A DNA stretch of 64,000 nt from Bryoerythrophyllum caledonicum (GCA_963971425.1 OZ020524.1:3319773-3383772), one strand, 5' to 3'. Counted from the stretch's first letter, positions 24,747-36,678 are shown. A program made the numbers and translations. The notes: generated from the letters alone by a model not told the origin.

Positions 24747-27700
24747 CTAATAACTGTGTGAGGTAGACATACGCACATTCAAAGAAACAAGAATGCAAAT
24801 GTACTTCACCTCTGAGTCATTTGCATCGCTTGAAATGTCCCTGATTGTGCGTGTAACATGTTTCCGAGATGCAAGTTTCAACTTCGCAAAATCATCTTGG
24901 GCCGTCTTCCAATTTGTGACAGCAGTATCCAAGGCGACAGTTACACAAGCCATCATTTTGTCGACACTATTCTCTTTCCTGCTAGATAATAAAGTCTCGT
25001 ATCCTGACGTATTGATAGTCTGTATGAAATCAGTACCATTGTGTATCAGTACAAGGTTCATGTACAGGAAATTTCAAAAGCTGCTTCCCCAACCTCTTGA
25101 TTCACTTCGTCATAGAAAACTAGAACAACCTTGCATAGACAGGTAATTCAATCCTTTGAAAGTGAGGAGTGAGAACAGTACCTGAGACTCTTTCACATCC
25201 TCCGGGAAGGAGAGAAGCTTCTGAAGCACCTCCCACAGAAAATCGATTGAAAGTTTCTCCGCTCTAGATTTTATTTTTCTGCCCTGACGATCACGAAGCG
25301 CATCCAATTTTTCTTGAAGCGCATCCAATTCTTTTGTTCGCTCAATCTGAAATTTATACCACCCCAAAATTCACAGGACATAGATATTTTATAACAGATC
25401 AACGGCATGTTACATTCTATCAAGAACAATTACATCAACTGTAGACCAGAACATGTCTAGGCTGGCTTACAGCGGAGTGAGGATTTGAACGGGGCACTCT
25501 TGGAAATGTAATGCTACCGGGAAACACAAACATGCTGGCGGGGTTCGTAGGTGATATACCTTATCAATCCGTAGTTCAGCAACCTCCGATTGCAGAGCCA
25601 CGAGTCCGAGATCTTTCTTCGACCGAGTCGTGAATGTGTATTTATACGTTGACAGTTGAGACTCTGGAGATTTTGGCACTGCGTTCATTGCACGCTTGAC
25701 CTCTTCAGCACGTTCTTTTTCCCAAGTCCTTTCTTTCTCTTTCAGTGCTGCAAGTTGACTCTGTACTGATTCAAGCTGTGCTTGCATTGCTTGCTTGGCT
25801 TCTTCATGCTCTTTCTGTAGTACTGAGTAACTTTCAAGGGCCACGTGATACATACTCTTGAACTTGTCGACTTCGGCTTCAAATTCGCTTTGCTTTTGAA
25901 GAATCTCCTGCTCTCTTTCCCTCCCAGCATCCATTTCGACCTTGTGCTCTTTGAGAAGACGTACCTCCCTCTCTTTGCGCGCCTCATCAGCCTCGACGAT
26001 GACTTTCTCATAGTTATATATCAGCAGTTTCTCTACTTCCTTGTGAGCTGCTTGCATCTCCGTGACCGTTTTCCCATGCTTATGATTCAACAGTGCCTCC
26101 GCCTTTCTGTGAGAGTCAGCTTGAGCACACATTTTTGTTTTATGGTCATGTATAACCATTACCTGAATTGCCCTCCTACGAGATTCTTGCTTGTCGAAGT
26201 CTGAGATCCTCGTCTCGTAATTCTGGATGAGCCTTCTATCTGCCTCGTGAACATCTCGCATTTCCATCACGACCATTTCATGCTTCTGAATAAGCAGCGT
26301 CTCTGCCTCCTTCCGTGCTTCTTGGATTCCTGTGATCATTCCGTCGTGCTTCTGGACGAGAAGTGTCTCCGACTTCGTACGCTCCTCTTTCATTTCGGTT
26401 ACGACACTCTCATGCCGCTGGCTAAGCGCTGTTTCTGCCTCCTTGCGCTCCTCCTGCATTTTGGTGACAATTTCCTCACTCTTCCGAACAATCTGCGCTG
26501 CCTCTTCCTCCATGCGAGCATCAATCATGTCTGCAATGGTTCTCTCATGCTGCTGGATAAGAGCTGTCTCTGCCTCCTTGCATAAATCTCGTACTGCGGT
26601 AACGATTCGCTCGTGCGTCTGGACAAGGATGGTTGCCTCAGCCATCCTGCGAGACGCTTCCTCCATGTCGAAGACAATCTTCTCGTGTTTCTGGAGGAGA
26701 ATGTTCTCCGCATTCTTGCGGTCATTGCGCAACTCGGTGACTGTCTTGTCATGCTCGTCTTGCAGTTCGGTGAGTATCCTATCATGCTTCTGCTTCTGGA
26801 GAATCATTTCCTGCTTCCAAGAATTCACTACGTCGGGGAACCCCGTGCGCTCTCGGAAAAGTCGACTTGTCGTCTCCATTCCATCGTTAATTTTGTTGAG
26901 CGCAACCCGGAGTAGGTCTTCTCGTCGCTTTCTGGAGAAAGCAAGGTTGCGCGACATTACTGCGTCTGCCTCCTCACCTTCTTTCAGCACCTGCATTACC
27001 ACATTCATCGCCTCGGCCTGCTGCCCTTCGAGCGCTGCAGGAGCCCGTTGTTGAGCACCGTTAAGCACCTGAGGGAGGCTGGAGGCTGGTCTTTCAGCGA
27101 ACTGTGGTAAGCATCAAGGAATCACACGATTAGAATACCCCTGGCGTTTCCTTGCCATTTATTCTACATTTACTTGCCTTTCCAGTGTTCGATTGTTCAT
27201 GTGGAAACTAATCATATATATATCAGAGGAAACTTATTTGGAAAGCGATTTGAGATGGAATAGGGACTGCCTGCACCCAAACCGAAAATGTGGTCGCGCC
27301 TTCTCTTATGAATTACTTTGATTACTCTACCTTGTTATTTAATACATAATTATTCCCAGGGCATAATTATTCAGTATATTTGGATGGGTATATGATTACT
27401 CTACCTTTCCGAGACCGGTGGTAAGGTCCAAAGTTTGAAACCCCGAATCATCTGCCAAGATACCAGTTCCCTTAGGCCTGTTCGGCAATAACCGATTCGG
27501 GTCTTTAATTCGAGTCTGGTTTTCCTGTACAGTTCAGTATACACAATTTGTTCTATACAATTTGGAGAGGTTTGATATGCAACACAAAGAAGATATTGCA
27601 GATGAGACTATTTTTTAATCATAATTTACCCCTACGTTCACTATCATTATTTTCTTTACATGATACTGCTCTAGGATCACTATTGTTTCTCAATATGAAA

Positions 27701-27900
27701 GACATATTGCAAAAAACAATCTGCTCATTGCTAAACTTCGTGGACATGAAAGGGTGATAACTCACTACTTCAGAACCAACCAGGCTTGCGTTGAAAGGTT
27801 GGAACACTGAAACCGCATCAGCCAGCCGCTTCTCCCATACGGTGACAATACCCTCCGTGCTCGGAAATTGTTGTTGCCCTCGCGATCCGGATCCAGCCAT
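24747..27900 (-). CDS. Coiled-coil protein with 22-residue repeats, function unknown
   Basis: Four exons join in frame with phase 0 introns: 27900-27766, 27101-25560, 25346-25182 and 25019-24747, about 704 residues. The N-terminus is MAGSGSRGQQQFPSTEGI. The long second exon is highly charged, without Pro or Gly over long stretches, and consists of about 11 units of near 22 residues with the pattern QKHExxVxxMxEERKEAExLL. Spacing between the marker His (or its substitute) is mostly 22, once each 21, 23 and 24, and one half unit of 11 occurs at the start. Such 11/22-residue periodicity predicts a long right-handed or mixed coiled coil. The C-terminal exons are helical too (IERTKELDALQEKLDALRDR). 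I do not recognise the family; a structural or cytoskeleton-associated role is a guess. The last exon could instead be spliced after NDSE (GTGAAG), so the C-terminus is uncertain. Confidence 0.75.
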
Positions 27901-29122
27901 GATGGAAACTATTCTGCTACAGTACTACCAACGCATTCAAGCACAATGTTATCCATGATGAACAGGCCCCTAGCAATGATCAGATCAACAAGAGACGCAA
28001 AATCTGGAACACAGTTGAACAGTTACTTACGTTCTAATTGCAAAAGAGTACTGCACGTAGGAACACACCTTAAGAGCGAATACAGCGATGTACCTCGCAG
28101 AACTTGCGTCACCTGTGACCAAGAGCTAGCGTACTGCAATCACAGAGCTTAAATTCATTCAGCGGCTCTCCATTCAGAACCGTCAAGATAACATGGAATG
28201 CAGAAAAGAGGAATTCGACTTAAAACTAATTTCAAGATTAAAAGAGTACAGGATACTTGTGCAAAGGGTCCTCGATCACTACACATGACCAATCTTCCGG
28301 TTACTTCAAGCGCTTCGTCTCCTGGACTCCTAACAAGCACAAACTCTGTTCTTGTAAAAGGAAAGGAAGCCTAAGTTCTTTCACGTACTTATCACCAAAC
28401 CTTAAAACCTGGTTTATCGTATGTGAAAACTCAACGAAGACGCGGTATCCGTCCAACAAGTGTACAAATGAAGCAAAGTCTAATGCCGTTAGCGGCAGCA
28501 ACTAGCACAAATTTTCCTCAGCTACAGAACGTGATAAGCATATTAAGCAAAAGACATCTATAATCCGAAACTCTTGAGGCAAAGAAATTCTCTTGAATAT
28601 GCTTCAAGCTTAGAACAGTTAAAAACATCAAGGTAGTTCTCCTAACGGTTTGGAAAAACTGGTTCGCTGTCTGGAATATATTTAAGCATGGAGCTAGCTT
28701 GCGATTAGGTTCTTGCTAAGAACTTAAGGCCTAATCCGACTCATTCACTGCGCAAAGAAAATTGTGAAGACGGCTTGTCTATCCAGCAAGATTGCCGCAG
28801 CTGTTGAACCAGGACATCTTGTACTCGCCAAAAATAGAGATGTATCATTCGAAAGAGAAAGCGGCAGCAAGTCACGAGAAAGAACACATACCTCAAGACA
28901 AAGAAGGAGAAGCCTTCGCACGCAGGGACCGCAGCAACGAGCGCATCGGCGAGTTCTCAAAGCAACCGTCGACAGCCGAAAGAAGCGACGAAGCAACAGA
29001 ACTGTAGTCAGTGAAGACGATTGCCAGAATCGCATCCACCGGCCGTAACTTCAATGCTCCGCCTCGACGCGCTCCTCCTCCGCACTGATCACCTTCACCA
29101 ACACAGGCGCCGCCTAACTTCA
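27901..29122 (-). other. Probable 5' leader and leader intron of the coiled-coil gene
   Basis: The block between the start codon at 27900 and a TATA-like box at 29123-29129 is GC-richer at its distal end (28.8-29.1 kb) and has only unconvincing ORFs on both strands. It most simply holds a non-coding first exon and an intron; exact junctions are not determined. Confidence 0.35.
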
Positions 29123-29129
29123 ATTTATA
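29123..29129 (-). promoter_or_regulatory. TATA box candidate, minus strand
   Basis: The minus strand reads GTATAAATTG, a good TATAAAT box, directly upstream of the GC-rich block that precedes the coiled-coil gene. The spacing would put the start of transcription near 29.09 kb. Confidence 0.35.
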
Positions 29130-29159
29130 CCAACACCGAACAAGCGCTGCACTCACCTG

Positions 29160-29460
29160 CCTAAGTATCATCCGGGTATATGAGCATAGCATCACCACAG
29201 TATCCTACAGGTCTCGCATGAGTATCACAAGGGCATCGGTGCCAGAACACCACAGTATTTCACAGTTATCATCCAGACCACTCCCTTGCATTGTTATTAT
29301 CACCATCCAAACCGAGGTGCTTCAAATCGATCGAAGCATTGCAATCTTTATCATGAACGAAGTAAGTGGCTTCAAATCGCAAGGTGTTATCTCCGGGTAC
29401 CTGATGGGTAACACATGAGTATCTCTCATGTGTCGCACGAGTATCACCCAGGTATCGGTT
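29160..29460. repeat. Degenerate repeat of GAGTATCAC / GGGTATC words
   Basis: AGTATCATCCGGGTAT, AGCATCACCACAGTATCC, GAGTATCACAAGGGCATC, GAGTATCTCTCATG and GAGTATCACCCAGGTATCGG follow each other at irregular spacing. The same vocabulary returns at 30.84-30.92, 34.56-34.61 and 35.03-35.06 kb, so this is a dispersed, decayed satellite. Confidence 0.5.
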
Positions 29461-29974
29461 GGGAATGGAAGAATTGGGAGACTTGGAGACTTGGTCTTGA
29501 AGGAATGCAGTACTCAACTGGCATCATTGAGCATAGAGAGCGAGGTGACATCTTCGCACACTCAAGCTGCATCATCACACGAGTCTACTTCAAATGGACA
29601 GGATAAGGGCAGCATGGCGATTTTTACCCGTGGCCCTAATAGAAAATTCTTTAGTTTAAATTATTATGGTGCTTTGAAGAAAAATCTACAAGCTAACCAT
29701 GAAATCTACAAGCTATCCATGAAATCTATGACCTTTTCAAATGTTTCTTAAGGATTGCATGTGAAATATTAGTCCGCAATAGATAGTCCGCCATTCACCA
29801 CAGTAGAATTGTTCGGCCATACGTAAATTTTTTATCCTTTTAGGCCTACGATGTCCTGGTAGGGTCTCTTGCATTCACAACTTTTTTGCTAATTTGCTGG
29901 TCAGGTAGGCATTAAAGGGTTGAAATTAGATTTTTAGTTACCCATGTACAAATAATAATGACAAAGAGTGGTAC

Positions 29975-30735
29975 AGTTGTGGTAGTGGTATCAATTGTAC
30001 TACCATGACTAGGTCGTAATATCAAGGGTACTATAGTGACGAGAGAGACTGCTGCATCTCCAGCTAGAGAATTGATGGCACATGCCGTAAAATAGTACAG
30101 CTAGGTTAGTAATATCAATTGTACTACCATGATCAGGTAGTAATATCAAGAGTACTATAGTGACCACTGAGTCCTGACCAGATAGACTATTGCATCTCCA
30201 GCTGAATAATTGATGGCATATGCCGTAAAATAGTACAGCTATGGTAGTAATATCAATTGTACTACCATGACCAAGTAGTAATATCAAGAGTACTGTAGTG
30301 ACCAGAGAGACTGCTGCATCTCCGGCTAAATAATTGATGGCATATGCCATAAAGTAGTACAGTTGTGATAATAATTGCAAGAGTAATGGCAAAAGTACTG
30401 CAACAACCGGCAAGATTGCAATCTCCAGTTGTAGAATTGATGGCACATGCCGTAAAATAGTACATTTATGGTAGTAATATCAATTGTACTACCATGATCA
30501 GGTTGTAATATCAAGAGTACTATAGTGACCAGAGAGACTGCTGCATCTCCGGCTAAATAATTGATGGCATATGCCATAAAGTAGTATAGTTGTGATAATA
30601 ATTGCAAGAGTAATGGCAAAAGTACTGCAACAACCGGTACGATTGCAATCTCCAGCTGTAGAATTGATGGCATGCGCCATAAAATAGTACAATTATGATA
30701 GTACTAGTGGCAAGAGTACTGCAATGACCAAGTAG
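29975..30735. repeat. Higher-order tandem repeat
   Basis: Landmark ATCAATTGTACTACCATGA occurs near 29990, 30113, 30254 and 30480, and landmark GTGATAATAATTGCAAGAG near 30365 and 30595 (230 bp apart). Blocks GCTGCATCTCC, AATTGATGGCAYATGCC and AGAGTACTATAGTGACC recur in a fixed order. The array mixes two unit types of about 120-140 and 230 bp. The open frames across it arise from the repeat. Confidence 0.8.
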
Positions 30736-31802
30736 TAATGTCAAAAGTAGAGTTCCGTACTCATTAGTGTAGTTTGGACACCCCTGGGGCTTGTATGAAC
30801 CCAAAACAAATTAATACATTGGTTTGGACACAATGGGTATCACCTAAGTATTAGATGAGTATTTTCTAGATATTACAAAGGTATGACCTTGACATTACAT
30901 GAATAACACCTCAGACAATTATTTTATATTTTTCAAAAAATTTGGACACCCTCGATTTTGAATTAATTATGTACAAACTCGACCAATGCGGAGGATAATG
31001 ACTATGAAGACTATAATCTCCAGTCACAAAATTGATGACAAAATTTGGGGTAAAATTTTGGGCAACTATGTACTTGGAAGTTGGATATCATTTGTGAATA
31101 TTTGTCAATATATATCCCATTTAATGATATTTCTTGATTTATAAAAATATTATAATTAAATGATTTTTCAAAAGAAAGAAAAAGGAATTAGAATATCTCA
31201 TATTTCACTAGAAAAAGACATATAATTGCGTATTGGATCTAAATCAAACATCTTGTAAAATTATTTAATAAATAATACTGAAGAGTATTAAACACGTAAC
31301 CACAAATATGTAATTCAACATGTTAGAGGAAGACATGTATAAGAATACTCATGAATTAGTCTTCAAACTCTTGAAATGTCCACGTATTTGTAAAAGTTGT
31401 AGAACCGTGAGTTCTTTGAATTTAGTAGTTTACAATATAAACTTAATATTGACAAATTTTGAGACCTCAATTGTTTACCATCAACACTAAGGAATGGGAA
31501 AATATTAATTCTTTCATTGCACCATTTTATATCATCTTTGGGTGCCAAAAGTATAGAAAACCTATACTAGAGAAATAAACTAAATTTTAGCTACATTCTT
31601 TTAACTAACTTCAATTGTATTGATAAACCACCATATGAATATTGAAATCAAGAAGCATGCAATATACAACTAGGAAGGCATTGAAAGAATGCTCATAAGT
31701 TTTCAAAAGTACAATTGTTACAAGCAAAATAAGACTCTACAATCATTCCACATATACATTTCATGGAAAAAACCACAATGCATCTGGTTTATATTTTTTA
31801 TT
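30736..31802. other. AT-rich intergenic, nothing recognised
   Basis: No ORF above background and no terminal repeats seen, apart from a few TATC-type words near 30.84-30.92 kb. Confidence 0.5.
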
Positions 31803-31926
31803 GAGATATTGGGAACTTTGGCGGCATTTCACAAACTTTGGCGGAGAAGTATGTCTCTAAAATCTGTGGACATTGGACGTCCTTCTCCACCAAAGTTTAT
31901 GAAATGCCGCCAAAGTTCTCAATATC
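31803..31926. repeat. Inverted repeat (hairpin), 45 bp arms
   Basis: The left arm (GATATTGGGAACTTTGGCGG and on to GGCGGAGAAG) and the right arm (CTTCTCCACCAAAGTTTATG and on to CTCAATATC) are near-perfect complements separated by about 33 bp. It could be a small MITE or a transcribed hairpin. Each arm also contains an internal repeat of AACTTTGGCGG. Confidence 0.75.
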
Positions 31927-32038
31927 TTCAATTATTTACTATGGTTATCATATATTCACCCTCACCTAGTTAGCTTAAAGTTACTCTTCTTTCTTCTTTA
32001 TCACAAATTCACAATGAGATCCGTTTACAAAGGGCACC

Positions 32039-32276
32039 ACGGCCTTGGTGTAGTGGTTTGAGTCATGGCACACCGGTGAGGTGGTTGTGAATTCAAGTCC
32101 TATTGCCGGCGTGGTGCCTACCACCATAGTCCATCCAATTATGGTGGGGTCCCAAGGCCTTGTTGTATGAGGACCCACAAAGCCCTTGGGGGAGATGACA
32201 TGTCGGTTGCCTGTAAGGCAATTATTACAACAGACATTTCATGATCAACAGTTGTTGTAAAGGAAGTTGATTGTTA
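32039..32276 (+). mobile_element. tRNA-derived SINE
   Basis: A pol III-type promoter is visible: A box TTGGTGTAGTGG at 32045-32056 and B box-like TGAATTCAAGTCC at 32088-32100, spaced as in tRNA genes. The 3' body reads GGGGGAGATGACATG, then GGTTGCCTGTAAGGCAATTA, a tail resembling plant Au-type SINEs, and ends in a T-rich TTGTTATTATT tract. The cloverleaf is not a functional tRNA: there is no clean anticodon arm or acceptor stem. Target duplications were not identified. Confidence 0.75.
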
Positions 32277-33285
32277 TTATTCCTACATGACTATAACTAT
32301 AGTACTAGGGAGCTTGCTAGTATAATGAATGGTTCTTTAAACAAGCAAGCCTACTATAGTGGGAGGGGTAGAAGTCAACTAGGGTTACTCACTTTTGGGC
32401 AAAAAAAATATACCCAAAAGTATATTTTTTTGGCCAAAAAAACTTGATTTTGCCTAATTTAATGGAAAAAAAAGGTTTTTTTCATAAAAAATTATGTTTC
32501 AAGATAGATCTATGCATGATGTATGTGATAGGATAAGAAATCAAAGAAAAAATCAACATTGAGTCCTATTTTAGGAGCCTTGAAGAAATATCACGTTTTT
32601 TAGCAATAAAAGTGAAGTTAAGTTTCCGATCTAGAATTTTCAATTATAATATATGAACACATTATGGCGTGAATGTATTCCAAAACTTTTGAAGTATTTA
32701 ACTTCCTAGAACTCTCAAAATAAGTATATTTGGCAAATGTCATATACTTGTGACAGATATATACTGATGAAAGATATACCTATATTGGCCAAACTGTTAG
32801 TCAGAACTCAACATATTTGAGGTTCCTAGACTTTAAATCAAGGCAATTATCACATTCCATCAATAGAATTCCAAGATCGATCCCACATTTGCATTATATA
32901 GCAAAAGAAGGTTTGTGACTCTTTCCAAAACCATTTGTGACACTATAAATATACCACCTTAGTGGACTTTCACCCGGAGCTAACTACATATTATACTATT
33001 TTCTCTATGCAACAAAAACCTGTCCATAAAGCTCAATTGGTTCTACGGTTCTATCTTCACTCATACGACCTCCATTCATTATATGAGTGAAAGAAAAATA
33101 TCAATATTATTACATAAGCATTGTCATGAAATCCTACCATGCAACTTCTATTGCATATTCATCCAATCTCCATCCAATATTTTCTTCCATCATATTCATC
33201 CATAATTTCCATCCAATTTTATCATCCAAAATTGGGACCTTTTGGAAACGGCTTGGGAGGGTCTTGGGAGCGTGCATTCACGAAC
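32277..33285. other. AT-rich intergenic, nothing recognised
   Basis: No supported ORF; only A-rich tracts near 32400-32490. Confidence 0.5.
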
Positions 33286-33291
33286 GGAACT

Positions 33292-33369
33292 CGTCGACGT
33301 TGGGACATTGCGTTGATGGAAGGCGAAGGACGTCGACGTTGGGACGTTGCGTTGATGGAAGGTGAAGGA
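33292..33369 (+). repeat. 39 bp tandem duplication
   Basis: CGTCGACGTTGGGACATTGC... ends ...GAAGGCGAAGGA, repeated immediately as CGTCGACGTTGGGACGTTGC... with two mismatches. Confidence 0.85.
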
Positions 33370-33399
33370 CACTCTGCCGGCCTCGTGCAGACCCTTCAT

Positions 33400-34130
33400 T
33401 TTCCATCAACCACTCCTTGCAGTGCCTCGCAGTGTCGATCCAGTGAAATCTGCAGGCTTACATCGACAACATCTGCAGACGATCTCACAGGATCCGACAC
33501 ATGATGTTCATCGACATTACTAGAATCGAGGGGTCTAAACAACGTCATATATAAGCAGACCCCTGGTGTTGCTAAATGTAACACCATTTTTATTTATTTT
33601 TAGATAAAAGCAACTTTAGCAACACCAGGGGGTCTGTTTATGACGTTGCTAAGACCCCTCAACTCTAGTAGTGCGAGCTGCAGGCACCAGCTAATAATGA
33701 ATCTGCTCCCAGCTCACATGATCTGATTTCGCTCACGCACGTCGATATGCACCATGTTGTTGTATGTGTGCAACATGTTGCAAGCACTGTCACGTCAACA
33801 TGAGCTTGCAAGCACTGGTCGGCGATTGCTGTATGCAGCATGTTGTGTGTGCCTCGCAGTGATCCAGTGACATCTGCAGCCTTACATCGATGATGTCTGC
33901 AGAAGATCCGATACATGATGCAACCTCATCGAGCAGGCACCAGCTTATAATAAATCTGCTCCCAGCTCACATGATCTGATTTCGCTCATGCACGTCGCTT
34001 TGCAGCATGTTGTAGTATGCAGCATGCTGTTTGCAACATGTTGCACGCACTGTCACATCACGTGAGCTTGCAAGCACTGGTGGGCGGCGTGCAGCATGTT
34101 GTGTATGCAACAACCGCCCACCAGATCGTT
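33400..34130. repeat. Tandem repeat, about 260 bp unit, 2-3 copies
   Basis: The unit opening GCAGGCACCAGCT and ending near CATCGA occupies 33681-33932 and restarts at 33933. A partial earlier copy (CTCGCAGTG, GATCCAGTGA, CATCTGCAG, ATGATG, CATCGA) lies at 33426-33514. Blocks CAACATGTTGC and GAGCTTGCAAGCACTGG are internal. Unit 1 is split from its partial neighbour by the MITE at 33515-33673. Confidence 0.8.
33515..33673. mobile_element. CACTA-type MITE, 159 bp
   Basis: Ends CATTACTAGAATCGAGGGG and (complement) CACTACTAGAGTTGAGGGG, with inverted similarity over almost the whole length (GGTCTAAACAACGTCATA, AGACCCCTGGTGTTGCTAAA). A 3 bp duplication CGA flanks it (33512-33514 and 33674-33676). 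A neighbouring repeat unit at 33926-33945 reads through the same junction without the insert, which confirms the boundary. Confidence 0.88.
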
Positions 34131-34554
34131 CAAGCTCATGTTGATGTGAAAGCTGGTTCTAAGCAGTGAATGAAAGGAGTGAAAATTGTATCGATCATCT
34201 ATACACCACCGTAGTGCACCTAGGCTTGTGAGTGAATGGGGACGACGGTAACGTATTTGACAACGTTCACAACGGCATTGCCATTTCACGTGAATCAGGT
34301 TTGCTGCAAACATGGCATCGTCCATCTGATGAGGTTGTTGGTGCCTAACTTCAGATTCAGAAACAGTCTTTTATAAGGTTCTGAAGTCTCGGACCCGTTG
34401 TAATGGCATCAAGCAACTCAGCCACCGATTCAAATCCATAATTTTTTCCATCCAACCACTCTTTACAGCGCTTTGAATACCCCTCCTTAGCAGGCACAGG
34501 AACGCTGAGATACATGTCCATAACGACGTTGTTTTCTTGTGCATTTTACGATTC

Positions 34555-35060
34555 AGTATTTGCCGGGTGTTTACAGGGTATCAGCCTAGTATCACGGGGT
34601 TATCAGTCGAGAAGTAACTGACATGAATTCGTTTTGAGGGCTGGTCATGAACAGCAGCTGAGAAGGCGCGAGATTATTCCGGTCTGGAACTGCTTAAAAC
34701 GCCATATTCGTTACATTGAGACTTATCAGTCTCAATTTAATGCTGATCTTATATTTGTAATTGATTTCTGGATTAATCTGATATTTTTAATTAATTTTTT
34801 TAATAGTAACTCGGAAAGTTATCCTCCACTCAAGGATAATTTATAATTAGAAATTCAACAAAATACATGAATTAGCTCAAAATAGTTGCTGAAATTATAG
34901 GCAAAAAGTCTCAAAACTCTAAAATTGTCTCAAAATAATGAATATAACCTAATAAGTATTAAGAATTTCAATCACCGTTGCAGAGATGTACCTTGCTCAT
35001 TCTATGATCGATCTGCCAGTAGTATCGGCCGGGCATCACAGGGTATCGGACTAATATCAT
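34555..35060. repeat. GGTATCAG-type decayed satellite, split by a MITE
   Basis: CAGGGTATCAGCCTAGTATC near 34577 and CACAGGGTATCGGACTAATATC near 35037 carry the same words as 29.16-29.46 kb. The MITE at 34698-34945 lies between them. Confidence 0.45.
34698..34945 (+). mobile_element. MITE family member, copy 1 of 3
   Basis: About 248 bp, bounded by AACGCCATATTCGTTACATT and TCTCAAAATAATGAATAT. The ends are inverted repeats of each other (ATATTC(G/A)TTA, then TTGAGAC). It carries the internal blocks CTTATATTTGTAATTGATTTC, split by a few changes between copies, and CAAAAAGTCTCAAAACTCT. Copies 2 and 3 sit inside the LINE at 45298-45547 and 49133-49383. Confidence 0.8.
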
Positions 35061-35073
35061 GTCATAACATAAC

Positions 35074-35077
<4 letters not shown>

Positions 35078-35111
<34 letters not shown>
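35078..35111. repeat. (AT)n microsatellite
   Basis: Uninterrupted TA dinucleotide run of about 34 bp. Confidence 0.95.
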
Positions 35112-35115
<4 letters not shown>

Positions 35116-36678
35116 AGAAATGCACATTGTAAAGCACTATAGATTCTTTGTGAAACAAGAATAATCTCTGATGGACCTATTCAAAGAAAGTCATTCAATC
35201 TTGAGGAGTATATCACAAACATGTCCGACGTCCGTTAATAATTAGGGATGAACACTTCCGTCAGGTTTGTCATGGACTCAGGGCATTGTCTTTTTTGTGT
35301 ACCTCTATTGTATGACCACAAGGAAATTGAGAAAAGAGAAGTTATTTCATGCTTGATAGTATAAAGAGAATGTGTCAACAATAGTGAAGATAGATATTTT
35401 ACAACAATGATCATCCAAACATTCATAAGGCTCTAACTCAATTTAGAGCTACATTTGATACACAAGTCTAGGAGGACGTCATGTTATACAGTGCCCTCTA
35501 GTAAGTAAGGTAACCCCTGTGAAATTCTGCATAGGGATGTTTAGACAGTGCACCTCCTATCTTTAATTAGCAAGGTGATCTGGAGAAGATATTGTGGATT
35601 AAGGAAGCTAACATGCTGAAGAATGTCACAATGACTCACTTGCTGAAAAAAAATCAACTATATGAAATACATTAATAAATTTAGCGATTGACATTTGTTG
35701 CAATACATGGAGCCCTGAGAAGAAATTGTGTATTTTAATGAGCTTTGTGAGTATGAATTCATTGATTTCTTGTTGCAATGTGATGAAGTTGACTAGCTGC
35801 CTTGATTTTGAGCTTGAAATTGTTGCACATGCCTAGAAAATTTTGTTGCAAAACTTCATTTTGGTGCTTCAGTTAGTTGTGAAAAAAGCTGCTCAGTGAG
35901 TTTGAGTTGTGCACTGATTCAACACAACACTATGGCAGGACACTTTCTTGACATTGGAGAGCAATGGAGTATGTAGGAATGAGTAAGGTTGGATCGTCTT
36001 TGAGCGAGATTTCACATCGTGTTGGAAGACCGAAGAAGACTATTTCGTTAGTTCTGAAGAGATATTGCGAGAGGGGCTCAGTACAAATTGGACAGAGGTC
36101 CGGACGGCCTCAAAAATTGCAGGCTCGTGATCGAAGGCATCTCAAGTATGAGCTTGAGAAGAGTCGTCGTGTGCATCTTTCAAAACTTGCACATAGTTTG
36201 CCAATTCATGTGTGCCAAACTACGGAAAGCATTGCATGAGCTTGGACTTCGTAGTCGAATTGCAGTCAAAAAGCCTTATTTGAACCAAAGACACAAGGAG
36301 CAGAGGTTGTGCTTTGCAAAAGCTCACAAGGATTGGACAATTCGAGAGTGGAGCTCAGTTATTTGGAGTGATGAGGCATCGTTTGAAATAGGTAAGAATT
36401 CACGTCAAATCCGAGTATGGCGGAGTAGTCAGGAGAGATATGATTCATAGTGTTTAGCACCAACATTCAAGTCTGGAAGAATGTCAATAATGGTGTGGGG
36501 TGCTTTCACTGCATTTAGCAAGTGTTATATGGTCTTGATTCCTTCTGGACAACGCACTGCTGTGGACTTCGTCGATGTTGTATGTGAGCAGGGATTATTG
36601 CCTTATTTCTACCACCACGCCAACCATGAGCATTTCACTTTGATGGTGGACAATGCACGAGTACATACTGCTAATGTG

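Noticed and set aside
26332..27054. 240-residue ORF on the + strand
   Set aside because: It is the antisense shadow of the repetitive coiled-coil exon; its Ser/Cys-rich composition mirrors the Glu/Lys codons of the minus strand.
28764..29048. Arg/Ser-rich ORF on the + strand, with a counterpart on the minus strand
   Set aside because: No domain, open on both strands, lies in the presumed leader of the coiled-coil gene.
29960..30735. CRISPR-like array
   Set aside because: Units are long and degenerate, spacers are not unique, and the genome is eukaryotic.
30009..30804. Chain of hydrophobic minus-strand ORFs (AINYLAGDAAVSL repeats)
   Set aside because: They follow the tandem repeat periodicity; no start context or domain.
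32039..32112. tRNA gene
   Set aside because: A and B boxes are present but the sequence cannot fold into a proper cloverleaf with anticodon arm; followed by a SINE body.
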